Below are positions 19,286 to 29,307 of a stretch of DNA of 51,222 nucleotides, piece after piece; position 1 is the stretch's first letter; every line of letters begins with the position of its first letter. The stretch spans positions 1-51,222 of the forward strand of contig CAJXEJ010000012.1 in NCBI GenBank assembly GCA_913052475.1, in the 5' to 3' direction. Under the pieces are notes generated by a model. The model was not told the DNA's origin and searched no databases. It worked only from the letters and a program-made list of their open reading frames with translations. Source of the stretch: an uncultured Dehalococcoidia bacterium (GTDB lineage: Bacteria > Chloroflexota > Dehalococcoidia > Lucifugimonadales > Lucifugimonadaceae). A program made the translations under genes and the position numbers.

Positions 19286-20050
19286 TCAGCTCTTGAAAAT
19301 GCTTTCGGGAATTTCGCGTTCGATCAGCAGACGGCGAACTCGCTTGAGGATGGCGTCGGCAATTCGATGCCCCGCCTGATCGGCCTTGATGACACACCAG
19401 CGCGGATCGCGCTTCGACAACTCCAGATAACCATTGCGGATGTTCTGGTGGAACTTGAGTGGCTGTTCCTCGAACCGTCGTTGGCTTTCATCGTCCACCC
19501 GGGTGTTGCCAGGACCGGTGTCCCCACCAAACAGATCGGGTTTGTTTGAAACCCGCGCAAGACTAACTTTGGGATCAAGGTCGAGCAAAACTGTCAGGTG
19601 CGGTGTTAATCCAGCTGTCGCAATATTGTTCAGTTGGCCGATCGTTTGAAGGTCACCGCCACGAGCGTAACCCTGATATGCCAGAGTGGAGTCGGTATAT
19701 CGATCGAGCACCACAACCTTGCCTGCGTCGAGTGCAGGACGAATGGTCTCGAACATCAGTTGGGCACGAGCAGCTTCGAAAAGCAAGGTTTCGGCTAGTG
19801 GTGACGATGAGTTCGCACGTTTGATCCAACGTCGAACATTGTTCCCAAGATCGGAACTACCCGGCTCCTGTGCATGAATAGCGTCGATGCCAAATGTTTG
19901 GAGCTTGTTGAACAGACGCTCGGCCTGAGTCGATTTACCGACTCCTTCGCCCCCCTCAAACGTGATCAGCAGCCCACCCCCGACAGTGCGCTTTTGCATG
20001 CGCTCGCCTTCTGCTCCAAAGTCCATTTCTTCCTGCGATTGAGCAGTCAC
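19286..20050 (-). CDS. tmk: Thymidylate kinase
   Basis: The product is 254 residues from ATG; a second ATG 17 codons in (before QKRTVGGG) would remove an unmatched N-terminal tail and is an alternative. The P-loop is FEGGEGVGKST (about 30-40), followed by the DR(Y) motif VLDRYTDSTLAYQGYARG (about 113-130) with the TYQG-like dTMP-binding segment. It phosphorylates dTMP to dTDP with ATP. It lies 64 bases downstream of the R3H/AAA gene in the same direction. Confidence 0.93.
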   Translation of the reverse strand: MTAQSQEEMDFGAEGERMQKRTVGGGLLITFEGGEGVGKSTQAERLFNKLQTFGIDAIHAQEPGSSDLGNNVRRWIKRANSSSPLAETLLFEAARAQLMFETIRPALDAGKVVVLDRYTDSTLAYQGYARGGDLQTIGQLNNIATAGLTPHLTVLLDLDPKVSLARVSNKPDLFGGDTGPGNTRVDDESQRRFEEQPLKFHQNIRNGYLELSKRDPRWCVIKADQAGHRIADAILKRVRRLLIEREIPESIFKS

Positions 20051-20114
20051 TGACCATTCCTCGTTCTTTGTTGTACCTGAGGCTGTGCGGCGCCTCGAAT
20101 TTCTGGCTTGAACC

Positions 20115-21803
20115 CTATCGCTTGCGCAGCCGGATTACAACGCGTCGTGACGGCTCTCTGCCCATACTCGCAGAGCCAAGATTATTGCGGGCGGCCAGTC
20201 CGTGTTGGAGTCGGCGAACATACGGTGGTTGCGCCATCAACTCGACGCGCTGCTCACCCGAAACGACACGACTTATCGCAACCTCGGCTTCCTTCAGCGC
20301 TTCGCGTGAACGACCGCTCTCGTTGAGATCGTCAAAATCGACATCCTCGACGTGCGAGGCGCGTGTCTTTTCCTGACCGAATCGCTTCAAGAACTGCCTG
20401 ATTTGTTCCTTGGTACCGCGGCGCAGTACATGAACCATTACGCCATCTCGTTCGGCTCGGCGAACTGCAGTTGGGCGCCGGCTGTAATGCGATTTAGTCG
20501 TGACAAAGATCTCGCCAGTATCAGCGAAATCGACCACCTCAACCGGGGCGTTGGTTTCCTTGATTACTTCGGTAATTGCAGTCTTCGGTATTCCGAACGG
20601 GAAGACCTTGGTTACGATCTGTTTTGGCGGTTCGGACGAATCACCGAGATAATCGAGCTCGAGCTCAGAACGGGCTGTACCGTTGGGTGTAGCACGCCCC
20701 CGAGGTCGATCATGGCTTCGACGTGATCGACCTCGGCCTACTTCGTTGACATCGAACGGTGCGGGTACGAATTCCGACTCCGTGCCAGGCATCTCCTCGA
20801 CTTCAGTTTCGACTCGCCCATCGGCCTGAAGACGTCGTGCTTCCTGTGGAATCGAGATGCCACGGAGCATGCGGTCGACAGCGGTACCTACTTCGGGATG
20901 AATCGCTACAGCGTTACGTTCACGTATTTCAACGACAATGTCGAAGGTCGGATCATGTTTACGTTCAAGAACCGTCTTTTGAGTGCGGCGTCGGCGTGCT
21001 TCGATGTCACCGAGCGTTACGGTTTGTTGACCGCCGACGAGGTCAGCGAGAGTCGGGTTTGAGATTACGTTGGCAAGTGAGTTGCCGTGGGCTGTTGCCA
21101 CCAACTGAACGCCACGTTCAGCGATCGTTCGAGCTGCCAGAGCTTCAAGCTCGGTGCTCATCTCGTCGATAACGATGACTTCGGGCATGTGATTCTCGAC
21201 ACCTTCGATCATCACGTTGTGCTGAAGGCTGGTGTTTGCCACTTGCATTCGGCGAGCTCGTCCGATTGCCGGATGCGGAACGTCACCATCACCAGCAATT
21301 TCGTTCGAGGTGTCAACGACAACAACACGTTTACCAGCTTCATCGGCGAGAACTCGCGCGGTTTCACGAAGAATGGTCGTCTTGCCGACGCCTGGTCGTC
21401 CCAGAATAAGTACGCTCTTGCCGGAGCGAATGAGATCTTCGATAAGTCGAACTGATCCGTATACGGCACGACCAACACGGCAGGTAAGCCCAACTGGTTC
21501 ACCGGCGCGATTTCGCATTACGGAAATTCGGTGTAGAGTCCGTTCGATTCCTGCACGATTGTCATCACCGAAGTGGCCGACCTGCTCGACGACGTGCGTG
21601 ATCTGCTCCCGCGTAACTTCGAACTCGCTGAGTGTTGCCTGATCGACGGAGAAACGCGCTTCCGGGTTCCTTCCGAGATCGAGAATAACTTCGACTAGAT
21701 CATTGATAGCTTCACACTCTCTGAGCGAGTTAGCGATTTCGTCGGGGAATATGCCGACGAATGCTTCGAGGTCGTCGGCAACCTGTGCGTTGGGATCTAC
21801 CAG
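20115..21803 (-). CDS. R3H / SpoIIIAA-like AAA ATPase (probable CTG start)
   Basis: The product is about 562 residues if it starts at CTG 21803. Homology-like sequence (DNRAGIERTLHRIS, LDLGRNPEARFS, VTREQITHVVEQVGHFG) runs well upstream of the first ATG at 21518, and that upstream frame, open to 21914, contains no ATG, GTG or TTG. The CTG is preceded at nine bases by AAGGAG. The ATPase core has a P-loop LGRPGVGKTT (about 135-144), Walker B VIVIDEMSTELE and TAHGNSL, as in SpoIIIAA/Ycf45-type P-loop proteins. A C-terminal R3H-like region (about 455-520) suggests single-stranded nucleic acid binding. The cellular role is not established. It belongs to the pdxS-pdxT-GNAT-R3H-tmk minus-strand run. 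Confidence 0.82.
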   Translation of the reverse strand: MVDPNAQVADDLEAFVGIFPDEIANSLRECEAINDLVEVILDLGRNPEARFSVDQATLSEFEVTREQITHVVEQVGHFGDDNRAGIERTLHRISVMRNRAGEPVGLTCRVGRAVYGSVRLIEDLIRSGKSVLILGRPGVGKTTILRETARVLADEAGKRVVVVDTSNEIAGDGDVPHPAIGRARRMQVANTSLQHNVMIEGVENHMPEVIVIDEMSTELEALAARTIAERGVQLVATAHGNSLANVISNPTLADLVGGQQTVTLGDIEARRRRTQKTVLERKHDPTFDIVVEIRERNAVAIHPEVGTAVDRMLRGISIPQEARRLQADGRVETEVEEMPGTESEFVPAPFDVNEVGRGRSRRSHDRPRGRATPNGTARSELELDYLGDSSEPPKQIVTKVFPFGIPKTAITEVIKETNAPVEVVDFADTGEIFVTTKSHYSRRPTAVRRAERDGVMVHVLRRGTKEQIRQFLKRFGQEKTRASHVEDVDFDDLNESGRSREALKEAEVAISRVVSGEQRVELMAQPPYVRRLQHGLAARNNLGSASMGREPSRRVVIRLRKR

Positions 21804-21812
21804 TTCGAACTT

Positions 21813-21818
21813 CTCCTT
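21813..21818 (-). promoter_or_regulatory. Shine-Dalgarno AAGGAG deciding a CTG start
   Basis: On the minus strand AAGGAG stands nine bases before the CTG at 21801-21803. It is one of the best ribosome sites in the window and lies 26 bases after the stop of the upstream GNAT-like gene, at the expected place for the next start. Confidence 0.6.
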
Positions 21819-21847
21819 GGTTTTAGGATTCTGGGCATTTGGGCTAG

Positions 21848-22786
21848 CTAACTGATTGCGGCAAACACTCGGTGCGCTTCCGACACGGTTTGTGCGAGTG
21901 GCTTTACCATTACTTCATATTGCGCCCGTTCCGTGAAACCGAGTGTCACAAGTAAGTGTGATAGCGCCGGTCGGTATTCAGGTACTGCGGTCGATACAGG
22001 GACGTCTTTGCTTTCTGCCAACGCAGCAGCTACCAGTCTAGGCAGTTCCGGTCCGGCCTCGGTCACCCAATTGAGGCTGAACATGTGACCGGTACGGGTG
22101 GAATTCCGTTGGACCACCGCACCAAGTTCACCGGTGGACAATTCAAATATCCACTCTGATGCTTTTCGACCGAGTCGTTCCGATCCGGCAAGCCAGTCCT
22201 GCGATGTTTGACCCGATTTCATTCGTACCTCGACAGGCGTCGTTGCATTGTGCAATCGGAACAACGAAGGATCGTCGGTTTCTACTCGTGGTCGGAGTTG
22301 GAGCGGATGATCGGGGATGCCAAGTCTGCTCATGGCCGTTGTCGCAGATTCTGAGCGATAAACAGTTTCACGATAAATCGTGGCATAACCCGCTTTGCGA
22401 GCGTCTTCCCTGACAGCGCTGTTCGTGGGAACACGTGTGAATATTCGATGAGCACCAGCACCACCGGCAGGAATAGCGATCTGCTCAAAAAGGTCGAGTG
22501 CGAGTTCGGATTTTGAATTGCGAAGATAGAGTTCGCCGACTTCCCACGCCTGCGGTCCTGATCGAGGACCTGCTCGAAGCACGCCATCGATTCGACCCCG
22601 CCGTGCCTCAACCCAGCAGCTTTGCCAGGCGCGTGGCGATAGGGCGATGCTTGCGTACTTGACCGTCGGAAATCCACCTGGTCCGCCTCGGAGCGCACCT
22701 ACTAAAGTGCACGTCTCACCCCGACCCGAAGACTGGCTGAACTGTAGCAGTCCGGGTGAATCTGTTGGGTGAAGGTGGCGGATCAT
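21848..22786 (-). CDS. GNAT-like acetyltransferase-type protein
   Basis: The product is 312 residues. It shows weak GNAT-like character in two halves: ALDLFEQIAI...GAHRIFTRVPTNSAVREDARKAGYATIYRETVYR in the first resembles the motif-A/B region with a conserved late Tyr/Arg block, and LSHLLVTLGFTERAQYEVMVKPLA at the end resembles a second GNAT tail. No acetyl-CoA pyrophosphate loop is clearly readable, so activity is uncertain. Its ATG overlaps the pdxT stop by four bases (ATGA), indicating translational coupling. It may be a conserved unknown of this lineage's pdx-tmk cluster. Confidence 0.6.
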   Translation of the reverse strand: MIRHLHPTDSPGLLQFSQSSGRGETCTLVGALRGGPGGFPTVKYASIALSPRAWQSCWVEARRGRIDGVLRAGPRSGPQAWEVGELYLRNSKSELALDLFEQIAIPAGGAGAHRIFTRVPTNSAVREDARKAGYATIYRETVYRSESATTAMSRLGIPDHPLQLRPRVETDDPSLFRLHNATTPVEVRMKSGQTSQDWLAGSERLGRKASEWIFELSTGELGAVVQRNSTRTGHMFSLNWVTEAGPELPRLVAAALAESKDVPVSTAVPEYRPALSHLLVTLGFTERAQYEVMVKPLAQTVSEAHRVFAAIS

Positions 22787-23469
22787 GCTGTGCTTGGGGT
22801 TTCCTCCGGTTTACGGCGGGCGGCGTCTATTCGTGACTCGTCAGCTAATTTTACAAACAACGAGTGCAGGCGTGTGTCCTGCGTGAGTTCTGGATGGAAC
22901 GATGTGGCAAGCACACGGCCCTTTTTCACGGCTACCGCCTGCTCGGGTCGACCGTCATCAGTCGCCGGTACGGTTGCGAGGGTTTCAATGTCAGTACCGG
23001 TGTCCTGAACGATCGGTGCCCGGATGAACACCGCTCGCATAGGGTCACCTTCAATGCCGTGGATCTCAAGTTCCGCCTCGAAACTATCGACCTGCCGCCC
23101 AAAGTAGTTGCGCGCTACTCCAATGTCGATCAAGTTCAGCGGAGTCGGGTAGGGGTCAGCAAGTTCGCGAGCGATCACGATCATGCCGGCGCACGTGCCC
23201 CACAACGCCATTCCTGAATCGACACTGGAACGTAGTTCGTCGATAAATCCGAACATCCCGAGTAGCTTCACAATGGTCGTGCTTTCACCGCCGGGGATGA
23301 TCAAGCCATCGATTTCAGAAAGTTGTTGTACCTTCCGAACTTCGACAGCGTTGATCCCGATCAGGCTGAGCATCTGAATGTGTTCAGCGAAATCGCCCTG
23401 AAGTGCAAGTACACCGATGCTAGGCAGCGGTGTGTTTCCGTTTGCGTTCGTGATTTGGACGCCTACCAA
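22783..23469 (-). CDS. pdxT: Pyridoxal 5'-phosphate synthase, glutaminase subunit
   Basis: The product is 228 residues. It is a class I glutamine amidotransferase: [14 protein letters not shown] at the start, [10 protein letters not shown] (about 55-64), the catalytic Cys in [12 protein letters not shown] (about 89-100), and the His-x-Glu in [11 protein letters not shown]. It supplies ammonia from glutamine to PdxS for PLP synthesis. The start overlaps the pdxS stop by seven bases. A start a few codons in (near [10 protein letters not shown]) is less likely because the spacing to pdxS favours the first. Confidence 0.95.
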   Translation of the reverse strand: MVGVQITNANGNTPLPSIGVLALQGDFAEHIQMLSLIGINAVEVRKVQQLSEIDGLIIPGGESTTIVKLLGMFGFIDELRSSVDSGMALWGTCAGMIVIARELADPYPTPLNLIDIGVARNYFGRQVDSFEAELEIHGIEGDPMRAVFIRAPIVQDTGTDIETLATVPATDDGRPEQAVAVKKGRVLATSFHPELTQDTRLHSLFVKLADESRIDAARRKPEETPSTA

Positions 23470-24404
23470 CCGCGAGTCTGAAGTTGCTGCTCTTCAGGAA
23501 TCTTGTTCGCCTCGATTCCTGGCATCGCGTCACCGAGTCCACGAGAAATTTCGGCAAGCATTTCAGGATCGTTGTAGTGAGTCGTAGCCCGGACGATGGC
23601 ATCGGCCATCTTTGCAGGGTTGTCACTTTTGAAGATTCCTGAACCAACAAACACACCCTCAACACCGATCTGCATCAGCAGCGCGGCATCGGCAGGAGTG
23701 GCAATTCCACCAGCAGCGAAATTCACTACCGGGAGCTTGCCCGTGCGGTGTACTTCGACAACCAGCTCGTAAGGAGCCTGGTAATCACGTGCTAACGACA
23801 TCAGTTCCTCAGTAGGTGAGTTCTGAATCGTTCGCATATCGGCCTGGATCTGGCGTGCGTGTGTGACAGCGTGAACGATGTCACCAGTACCGGCTTCGCC
23901 CTTCGTTCGGATCATCGCTGCACCTTCGCCGATTCGACGGAGGGCTTCACCGATGTTTCGTGCGCCACAAACGTAAGGCATTTTGTACCGCCATTTGTCG
24001 ATGTGGTACTCATTGTCGGCTGGGGTTAGAACTTCAGATTCGTCACAGTAATCGACACCGAGAGATTCGAGAATCTGGGCCTCAACAAAGTGACCGATTC
24101 GAGCCTTTGCCATTACAGGAATGGATACGGCGTCGATGATGCCTGAGATCAGGTCGGGGTCGGACATTCGTGCGACTCCACCGTCACGGCGAATGTCTGA
24201 GGGGACGCGCTCGAGCGCCATTACCGACACTGCCCCGGCGTCTTCAGCTACTTTTGCCTGATCGGGGGTTACGACGTCCATGATGACGCCGCCCTTGAGC
24301 ATCTGGGCAAGTCCGCCCTTTACTCGCCAGTCACCGACTTCGGGCTTCGACATTTCTTTCCAACGTTGCGCGCCAGCAGAGGTGCCGTTAGTGGTTGTTG
24401 CCAT
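23463..24404 (-). CDS. pdxS: Pyridoxal 5'-phosphate synthase, lyase subunit
   Basis: The product is 313 residues, ATG after a GGAAGGA site. PdxS signatures are [22 protein letters not shown] with the substrate-binding Asp, [21 protein letters not shown] with the catalytic Lys-region neighbours, [16 protein letters not shown], the RTKGEAGTG loop and [19 protein letters not shown]. The TIM-barrel enzyme makes PLP from ribose-5-phosphate, glyceraldehyde-3-phosphate and ammonia. It is the first gene of the minus-strand run pdxS-pdxT-GNAT-R3H/AAA-tmk. Confidence 0.97.
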   Translation of the reverse strand: MATTTNGTSAGAQRWKEMSKPEVGDWRVKGGLAQMLKGGVIMDVVTPDQAKVAEDAGAVSVMALERVPSDIRRDGGVARMSDPDLISGIIDAVSIPVMAKARIGHFVEAQILESLGVDYCDESEVLTPADNEYHIDKWRYKMPYVCGARNIGEALRRIGEGAAMIRTKGEAGTGDIVHAVTHARQIQADMRTIQNSPTEELMSLARDYQAPYELVVEVHRTGKLPVVNFAAGGIATPADAALLMQIGVEGVFVGSGIFKSDNPAKMADAIVRATTHYNDPEMLAEISRGLGDAMPGIEANKIPEEQQLQTRGW

Positions 24405-24944
24405 TTCATATGGTCCTTCCGGCTTTTAGAGATCTTCCCTTTGGGTCTAATGGCCGTTTTGGGTTGGGAGACCTGTGTGAATTGTGATCGCGACACCGAA
24501 CCCGCGTCACACCTTTGCGTCATCCTGACGCATTAAACGAAATTATACGCCCGCGTACGCGGGATAGCTGGTTTTTGAGATTGAAATGACCAGTTCGATA
24601 ACGTGTGTGCCCCCCCCGGAGACAGCCGTCGGCAGGTCCACTCTGTGCAATTCGTGCTTTCGTACGACTGCCAATCACTGTACTTATCAGGTTGCCTAAG
24701 GCCGAGTCGCCATCCGTCACCGCCCGCGTAGTTCAGCAGGCCGAACAGGTTCTGGTCATACAATTTGTACGTCACGACGGCTAATCGCCAGAATCCGCAT
24801 GGATCGTTGGATACGTTCCAGTCGAATTTGGCACCGCTAACGAATGACCATTTGTTGGTGCAAATGTATGCATCTTGCGCAACGGAAAGATCCGTGGCGA
24901 ATAATCACCCCGGGTTTAAATCTGATATTCGATTGCGAGTCGGT
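24405..24944. other. 540-base gap between gap and pdxS, no gene supported
   Basis: The stretch must hold the pdxS promoter and leader and the end of the gap transcript. A run of eight C lies near 24611-24618 and a GCGTCATCCTGACGC palindrome at about 24519-24533. Short minus-strand frames (for example 24533-24775) have no recognisable family, and no obvious riboswitch or tRNA was seen. Confidence 0.5.
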
Positions 24945-25964
24945 CTAGAGGCCTTTTTCGACCATGAAGTAGGCGAGGTCGGCAGTTCGTGAGGAGTAGC
25001 CCCACTCGTTGTCATACCAGCCGACTACTTTGATGAATCCATCACCTACTGCGGAAGTAGCGAGCGAGTCGATCGTGCATGAGTTCGGGTTGCCGATGAA
25101 ATCGACAGATACCAGAGGTTCGTCGGAGTAGCCGAGGATGCCTTGTAGAGGGTCGTTCATCGATGCCTGTCGGTATGCCTCGTTCACGTCGGCTAACGAC
25201 GCCTTGCTCTCAAGTTTCATTGTGAGATCAGTTACCGATCCAGTGATGACTGGAACTCGGTAGGCCATGCCGTCGATCTTGCCGGTAAGTTCCGGAATAA
25301 CCAGAGTTACGGCTTTCGCGGCACCGGTAGTTGTCGGAATGATGCTGTTGGCGGCGGCTCGTGCTCGGCGTAGATCGCTGTGCAATTGGTCCAGAATATT
25401 CTGGTCGTTGGTGTAAGCGTGGATGGTCGACATGAGAGCACTCTCGATGCCGAAGCTTTCGTGGAGCACTTTCGCCATCGGAGCAACACAGTTCGTCGTA
25501 CACGATGCGTTTGAGACAACGTGGTGCGCTGCAGGATCGTACTGGCCGTCGTTGACACCAAGCACGACGGTAAGATCTTCATTCTTAGCCGGAGCCGAGA
25601 TGATGACTTTTTTCACGCCATTACCAAGATGACTGGACGCTTGCGAACCGTCTGTGAAAAATCCGGTCGATTCGATAACGATCTCGGCACCGACATCGCC
25701 CCATGCGATCTTCGAAGGATCACGCTCTGAGAACGAAGTTGTGTTCCGGCCATCGATTACCAGCGCGCCGTCGGCAGCTTCGACAGTTCCGTTGTAACGA
25801 CCGTATGTCGAGTCGAACTTGAACAAATGGGCGTTGGTTGCTGCATCTCCAAGATCATTGATGGCAACCACTTCGAGAGTTTCGCCGTGTCGCTCCGAAA
25901 TGGTGCGGAACACCTGCCTACCAATTCGCCCGAATCCGTTAATTCCAACTTTGGTTTTTGCCAT
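24945..25964 (-). CDS. gap: Glyceraldehyde-3-phosphate dehydrogenase, type I
   Basis: The product is 339 residues. The NAD-binding start [14 protein letters not shown] and the active-site [12 protein letters not shown] (catalytic Cys about 154) are intact, as are the [10 protein letters not shown] and [21 protein letters not shown] segments and the C-terminal WYDNEWGYS. It converts glyceraldehyde-3-phosphate to 1,3-bisphosphoglycerate with NAD. It follows enolase by 60 bases on the minus strand, grouping two steps of lower glycolysis. Confidence 0.97.
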   Translation of the reverse strand: MAKTKVGINGFGRIGRQVFRTISERHGETLEVVAINDLGDAATNAHLFKFDSTYGRYNGTVEAADGALVIDGRNTTSFSERDPSKIAWGDVGAEIVIESTGFFTDGSQASSHLGNGVKKVIISAPAKNEDLTVVLGVNDGQYDPAAHHVVSNASCTTNCVAPMAKVLHESFGIESALMSTIHAYTNDQNILDQLHSDLRRARAAANSIIPTTTGAAKAVTLVIPELTGKIDGMAYRVPVITGSVTDLTMKLESKASLADVNEAYRQASMNDPLQGILGYSDEPLVSVDFIGNPNSCTIDSLATSAVGDGFIKVVGWYDNEWGYSSRTADLAYFMVEKGL

Positions 25965-26024
25965 TTTCTTGTTCGTTCCTCTACTGATCCGTTTTACCTG
26001 ATCTTGATGAAATATTTCTAGCTT

Positions 26025-27314
26025 CTAATTCGGCAGAACCCGCTTACCTGCGTATTGTGCCCTATCGCCCAGAAGTTCTTCGATTCGGAGTAGCCGGTTG
26101 TACTTTGCAACGCGCTCACTACGTGCTGGAGCACCGGTTTTAATCTGGCCTGCTGAAGTACCAACCGCCAGATCCGCGATTGACGTATCTTCAGTTTCGC
26201 CCGACCGGTGACTAATCACAACGCCGAAGTCTGAGTTTTGCGCGAGGGCTACGGTGTCTAGTGTTTCGGAAACACTACCGACCTGGTTCAGTTTTACGAG
26301 AACCGCGTTACCAGCCTTCATGTCGATACCCTGTTGCACGTATCGGGCCTGCGTTACGTAAAGATCGTCGCCCACGAGTTGGATGTGGTCGCCGGTCTTC
26401 GCGGTTTGGACTTCCCATCCAGACCAGTCGTCTTCGGCCAGACCGTCCTCGACTGAATAAATTGGGAAGTCACTGGCGAGGGTGGCGTACTCTTCGACCA
26501 TCTCTTCACTGGAGAGCTTGCGGCTCTCTCTTGAAAGATCGTAGACGCCATCGATGTAGAACTCCGATGACGCGGGATCGAGGGCAATGAAGACGTCTTC
26601 GCCGGGTTTGTAGCCAGCACCTTCGATAGCCGCCGTCGCGTACTCAAGAGCCTGACGATTGGTGAATCCCTGCGGTGCAAATCCGCCTTCGTCGCCTACG
26701 GTCGTTGCGTGACCGTCAGCGTGGAGTCTCTTTTGCAACCACTGGTACATCTCGGCGCCGCAGCGGATTGCTTCGGAGAACGAGTCGAAACCGGCGGGGA
26801 CGACCATGAATTCCTGGAAGTCGGTCGAACCCATCGCGTGAGCGCCACCGTTAAGCACATTGAACATCGGCACCGGAAGTTCCGTTGGCGAGTTGTTGCC
26901 TGCCAGATCGGCAATATGCAAGAACACGTCTTTGCCTGAACTGACTGCGCCTGCTCGGAGGGCAGCGAGTGAGATTGCGAGAATAGCGTTCGCACCAACT
27001 CGCCCTTTGTTGGGAGTTCCGTCGAGGTCGATCATGACCTGATCGATGGCCCGTTGGTCGCCTGCCTGCAGTCCAATCACAGCCTTTGCAAGCTCGCCGT
27101 TCACCGCACCGACGGCTTTGAGAACACCCTTGCCACCGAATCGGTTGGGATCGGCATCTCTAAGTTCGACGGCTTCTCGACTTCCCGTGCTGGCTCCCGA
27201 CGGAACCGTCGCAGAAGCTGTAGTGCCATCGTCGAGCACGACGGTCGCACCCACAGTCGGGTTACCGCGTGAATCGAGAATTTCGTGTCCGATGACCGAT
27301 GTAATTTTCGCCAT
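26025..27314 (-). CDS. eno: Enolase (phosphopyruvate hydratase)
   Basis: The product is 429 residues, full length. Motifs are ILDSRGNPTVGATV, PSGASTGSREAVELRD, the metal and catalytic residues in SVEDGLAEDDW and LVGDDLYVTQ, VKLNQVGSVSETLD with the catalytic Lys, and SHRSGETEDTSIADLAVG. It interconverts 2-phosphoglycerate and phosphoenolpyruvate. It lies 88 bases after rph and before gap, all on the minus strand. Confidence 0.98.
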   Translation of the reverse strand: MAKITSVIGHEILDSRGNPTVGATVVLDDGTTASATVPSGASTGSREAVELRDADPNRFGGKGVLKAVGAVNGELAKAVIGLQAGDQRAIDQVMIDLDGTPNKGRVGANAILAISLAALRAGAVSSGKDVFLHIADLAGNNSPTELPVPMFNVLNGGAHAMGSTDFQEFMVVPAGFDSFSEAIRCGAEMYQWLQKRLHADGHATTVGDEGGFAPQGFTNRQALEYATAAIEGAGYKPGEDVFIALDPASSEFYIDGVYDLSRESRKLSSEEMVEEYATLASDFPIYSVEDGLAEDDWSGWEVQTAKTGDHIQLVGDDLYVTQARYVQQGIDMKAGNAVLVKLNQVGSVSETLDTVALAQNSDFGVVISHRSGETEDTSIADLAVGTSAGQIKTGAPARSERVAKYNRLLRIEELLGDRAQYAGKRVLPN

Positions 27315-27402
27315 GAGTGTTGTGTTTCTTCTTCTTGTTCGTGCTTGTCGTGCTGCCGAATCAGACAGCGGGTTTCAATATCTGGGAGTAAATCCATTGA
27401 GT

Positions 27403-28131
27403 CTAGAGGCCAAGTGCCGTTTGCTGGGCACCAAGCAGATTTTCGATTCCGATTTCGGCGAGGCCGAGCATTTCGTCGAGCTGTGAACGACTGAACGTCG
27501 TCGCTTCGCCTGTTCCTTGAAGCTCAACGAATTCACCGGCACCGGTCATGACGACGTTCATGTCGACATCGGCGGCGGAGTCTTCGTTGTAGTCGAGATC
27601 GAGGACGACAGCACCGTCGACCATGCCGACACTGATTGCTGCTATCTGATCGCTCAAAGGAATCGAATCGATCGTGCCGGCTTCGAGCAATCCGCTCAGT
27701 GCCTGATGAAGTGCGACATAGGCGCCTGTGATCGAAGCAGTTCGAGTGCCGCCATCGGCGCGTAATACATCGCAGTCGAGCAAGATAGAAATCTCACCAA
27801 GTTCAGAAAGATCTGTCACCGATCGAAGTGCTCGTCCAATAAGACGCTGTATCTCCTGTGTTCGACCGCCTACCTTGATGCGTTCGCGGGGTACCCGTTC
27901 TTTGGTCGATCGCGGCAGCATCGAGTATTCAGCGGTGACCCACCCGGTTCCTTTACCTCGCATCCACGGTGGAACCCTGGTTTCCACAGTCGCTGCACAC
28001 ATGACCACTGTGTTTCCGGTTTCGATAAGTGCCGAGCCTTCGGCGTTGGGGACGTAACCGGGAGTGATGTTGATCGGTCGTTGCTCCGATAAGGAGCGAT
28101 TGTCCGACCGGGCAAGAGTGGTTTCTGTCAA
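27403..28131 (-). CDS. rph: Ribonuclease PH
   Basis: The product is 242 residues starting at TTG 28131, with AAAGGA nine bases ahead. The longer open frame to 28257 adds 42 residues without family resemblance and is rejected; the family is about 240 long. Motifs are [61 protein letters not shown] and [23 protein letters not shown]. It is a phosphorolytic 3'-exoribonuclease that trims tRNA precursors. The enzyme family's usual DGR near the start is replaced by SDNR. Confidence 0.93.
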   Translation of the reverse strand: MTETTLARSDNRSLSEQRPINITPGYVPNAEGSALIETGNTVVMCAATVETRVPPWMRGKGTGWVTAEYSMLPRSTKERVPRERIKVGGRTQEIQRLIGRALRSVTDLSELGEISILLDCDVLRADGGTRTASITGAYVALHQALSGLLEAGTIDSIPLSDQIAAISVGMVDGAVVLDLDYNEDSAADVDMNVVMTGAGEFVELQGTGEATTFSRSQLDEMLGLAEIGIENLLGAQQTALGL

Positions 28132-28359
28132 ATTGCTGATTCCTTTAGTGAATCGACCAGCGATGTTACCAGTGCAACGGAATTTCAATTGGAAGAATCG
28201 TTGGAATTTCGGAGCACTCTTTAGTGTAAATGGGAGGGTTCGCAAAAAAAGGTTCATCGACTAATGTATTCCCGTGAACATCAATGCCGAACATTCCGAT
28301 AATGTTGTCGGCGAAAATCTTTTGGTGATGTTGAATTTGAAACGGAACAGGTAGTGGCA

Positions 28360-29274
28360 ATGCGTATAGTGGTAATGGGTGCAGGAGCAGTCGGCGGCTA
28401 CTTCGGCGGTTTGCTTGCCAATCAGGGTGAAAACGTTGTTTTGATCGCCCGCGGTGCACATGGCGACGCCATCGCCGAAAATGGGCTGCAAATCGATAGC
28501 CACTGGGGCGATTTCAATGTGAAAGCCGACGTGACAGACGATCCATCGACGGTCGGCGAAGTTGATCTAATTCTCCACTGCATCAAGCTCTATTCGAACG
28601 CTGAAGCCTTTCCGACAATGAAGCCAATGGTTGGCGAGAACACGACCATTCTGACAATTCAAAATGGTGCGACTGCTGGAGAGATTCTCGGTGAGGCATT
28701 CGGTGCGGAGCATGTATTACAGGGTGCGACCTACATAGAAACCGGAATCGCAGGTCCCGGGCACATCCACCAAAGCGGCTCGACCGCGATGATCGAGTTT
28801 GGCGAGACGGACGGTTCAACCACCGAGCGCACGGAAACGATTCGAAAACTATTTGATCGGCAAGGCATGCAGATCAAGGTTTCCGAGGATATCGTCAGCA
28901 CTCTCTGGACCAAGATGGTCGCGGTAGGTGCAATCGGATCCGCCATGGCGGCATCACGTGCTTCTTTCGTTGAAATTCTTGCGAGTCCACATGGCGAACA
29001 CACTGTTCGAACCACAATGGAAGAAATCGTTGCAGTTGGTCGATCCCAGGGAATTACTTTCCCGCCGCGCTGCGTCGAATCGAAGATGGCAGATGCTATT
29101 GCCGAGGCAGAAGAAACCCAGGCATCGCTTCAGTACGATCTCGACAACGGCAGCCCGCTCGAGCTCGATGACATACTTGGCGCCGTGGTGAACATTGGCC
29201 GTGAAGCCGGTGTTCCTGTTCCGGCGAGTGCCGCACTGGTCAGCGTTCTAGACAAGTTCAAACAGGGCTCGTAA
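28360..29274 (+). CDS. 2-dehydropantoate 2-reductase family protein (PanE/ApbA)
   Basis: The product is 304 residues from ATG 28360, better spaced from GGAACAGG than a GTG six bases earlier. The N-terminal MRIVVMGAGAVGGYFGG binds NADP, ILTIQNGA follows at about 100, and the C-terminal helical domain contains LWTKMVAVGAIGSAMAA and SLQYDLDNGSPLELDDILGAVVNIGREAGVPVP, typical of KPR/PanE. The reaction would be NADPH reduction of ketopantoate for pantothenate and CoA. Several paralogous families act on other 2-keto acids, so the substrate is not certain. The next gene (RraA-like) follows 33 bases later. Confidence 0.82.
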   Translation: MRIVVMGAGAVGGYFGGLLANQGENVVLIARGAHGDAIAENGLQIDSHWGDFNVKADVTDDPSTVGEVDLILHCIKLYSNAEAFPTMKPMVGENTTILTIQNGATAGEILGEAFGAEHVLQGATYIETGIAGPGHIHQSGSTAMIEFGETDGSTTERTETIRKLFDRQGMQIKVSEDIVSTLWTKMVAVGAIGSAMAASRASFVEILASPHGEHTVRTTMEEIVAVGRSQGITFPPRCVESKMADAIAEAEETQASLQYDLDNGSPLELDDILGAVVNIGREAGVPVPASAALVSVLDKFKQGS

Positions 29275-29307
29275 CCAACACATATTGATGGTTTTTATTC
29301 GAACTGG

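Noticed and set aside
24533-24775. 80-codon minus-strand frame upstream of pdxS
   Set aside because: The start looks protein-like but nothing was recognised, the frame crosses a C8 run, and no ribosome site was found.
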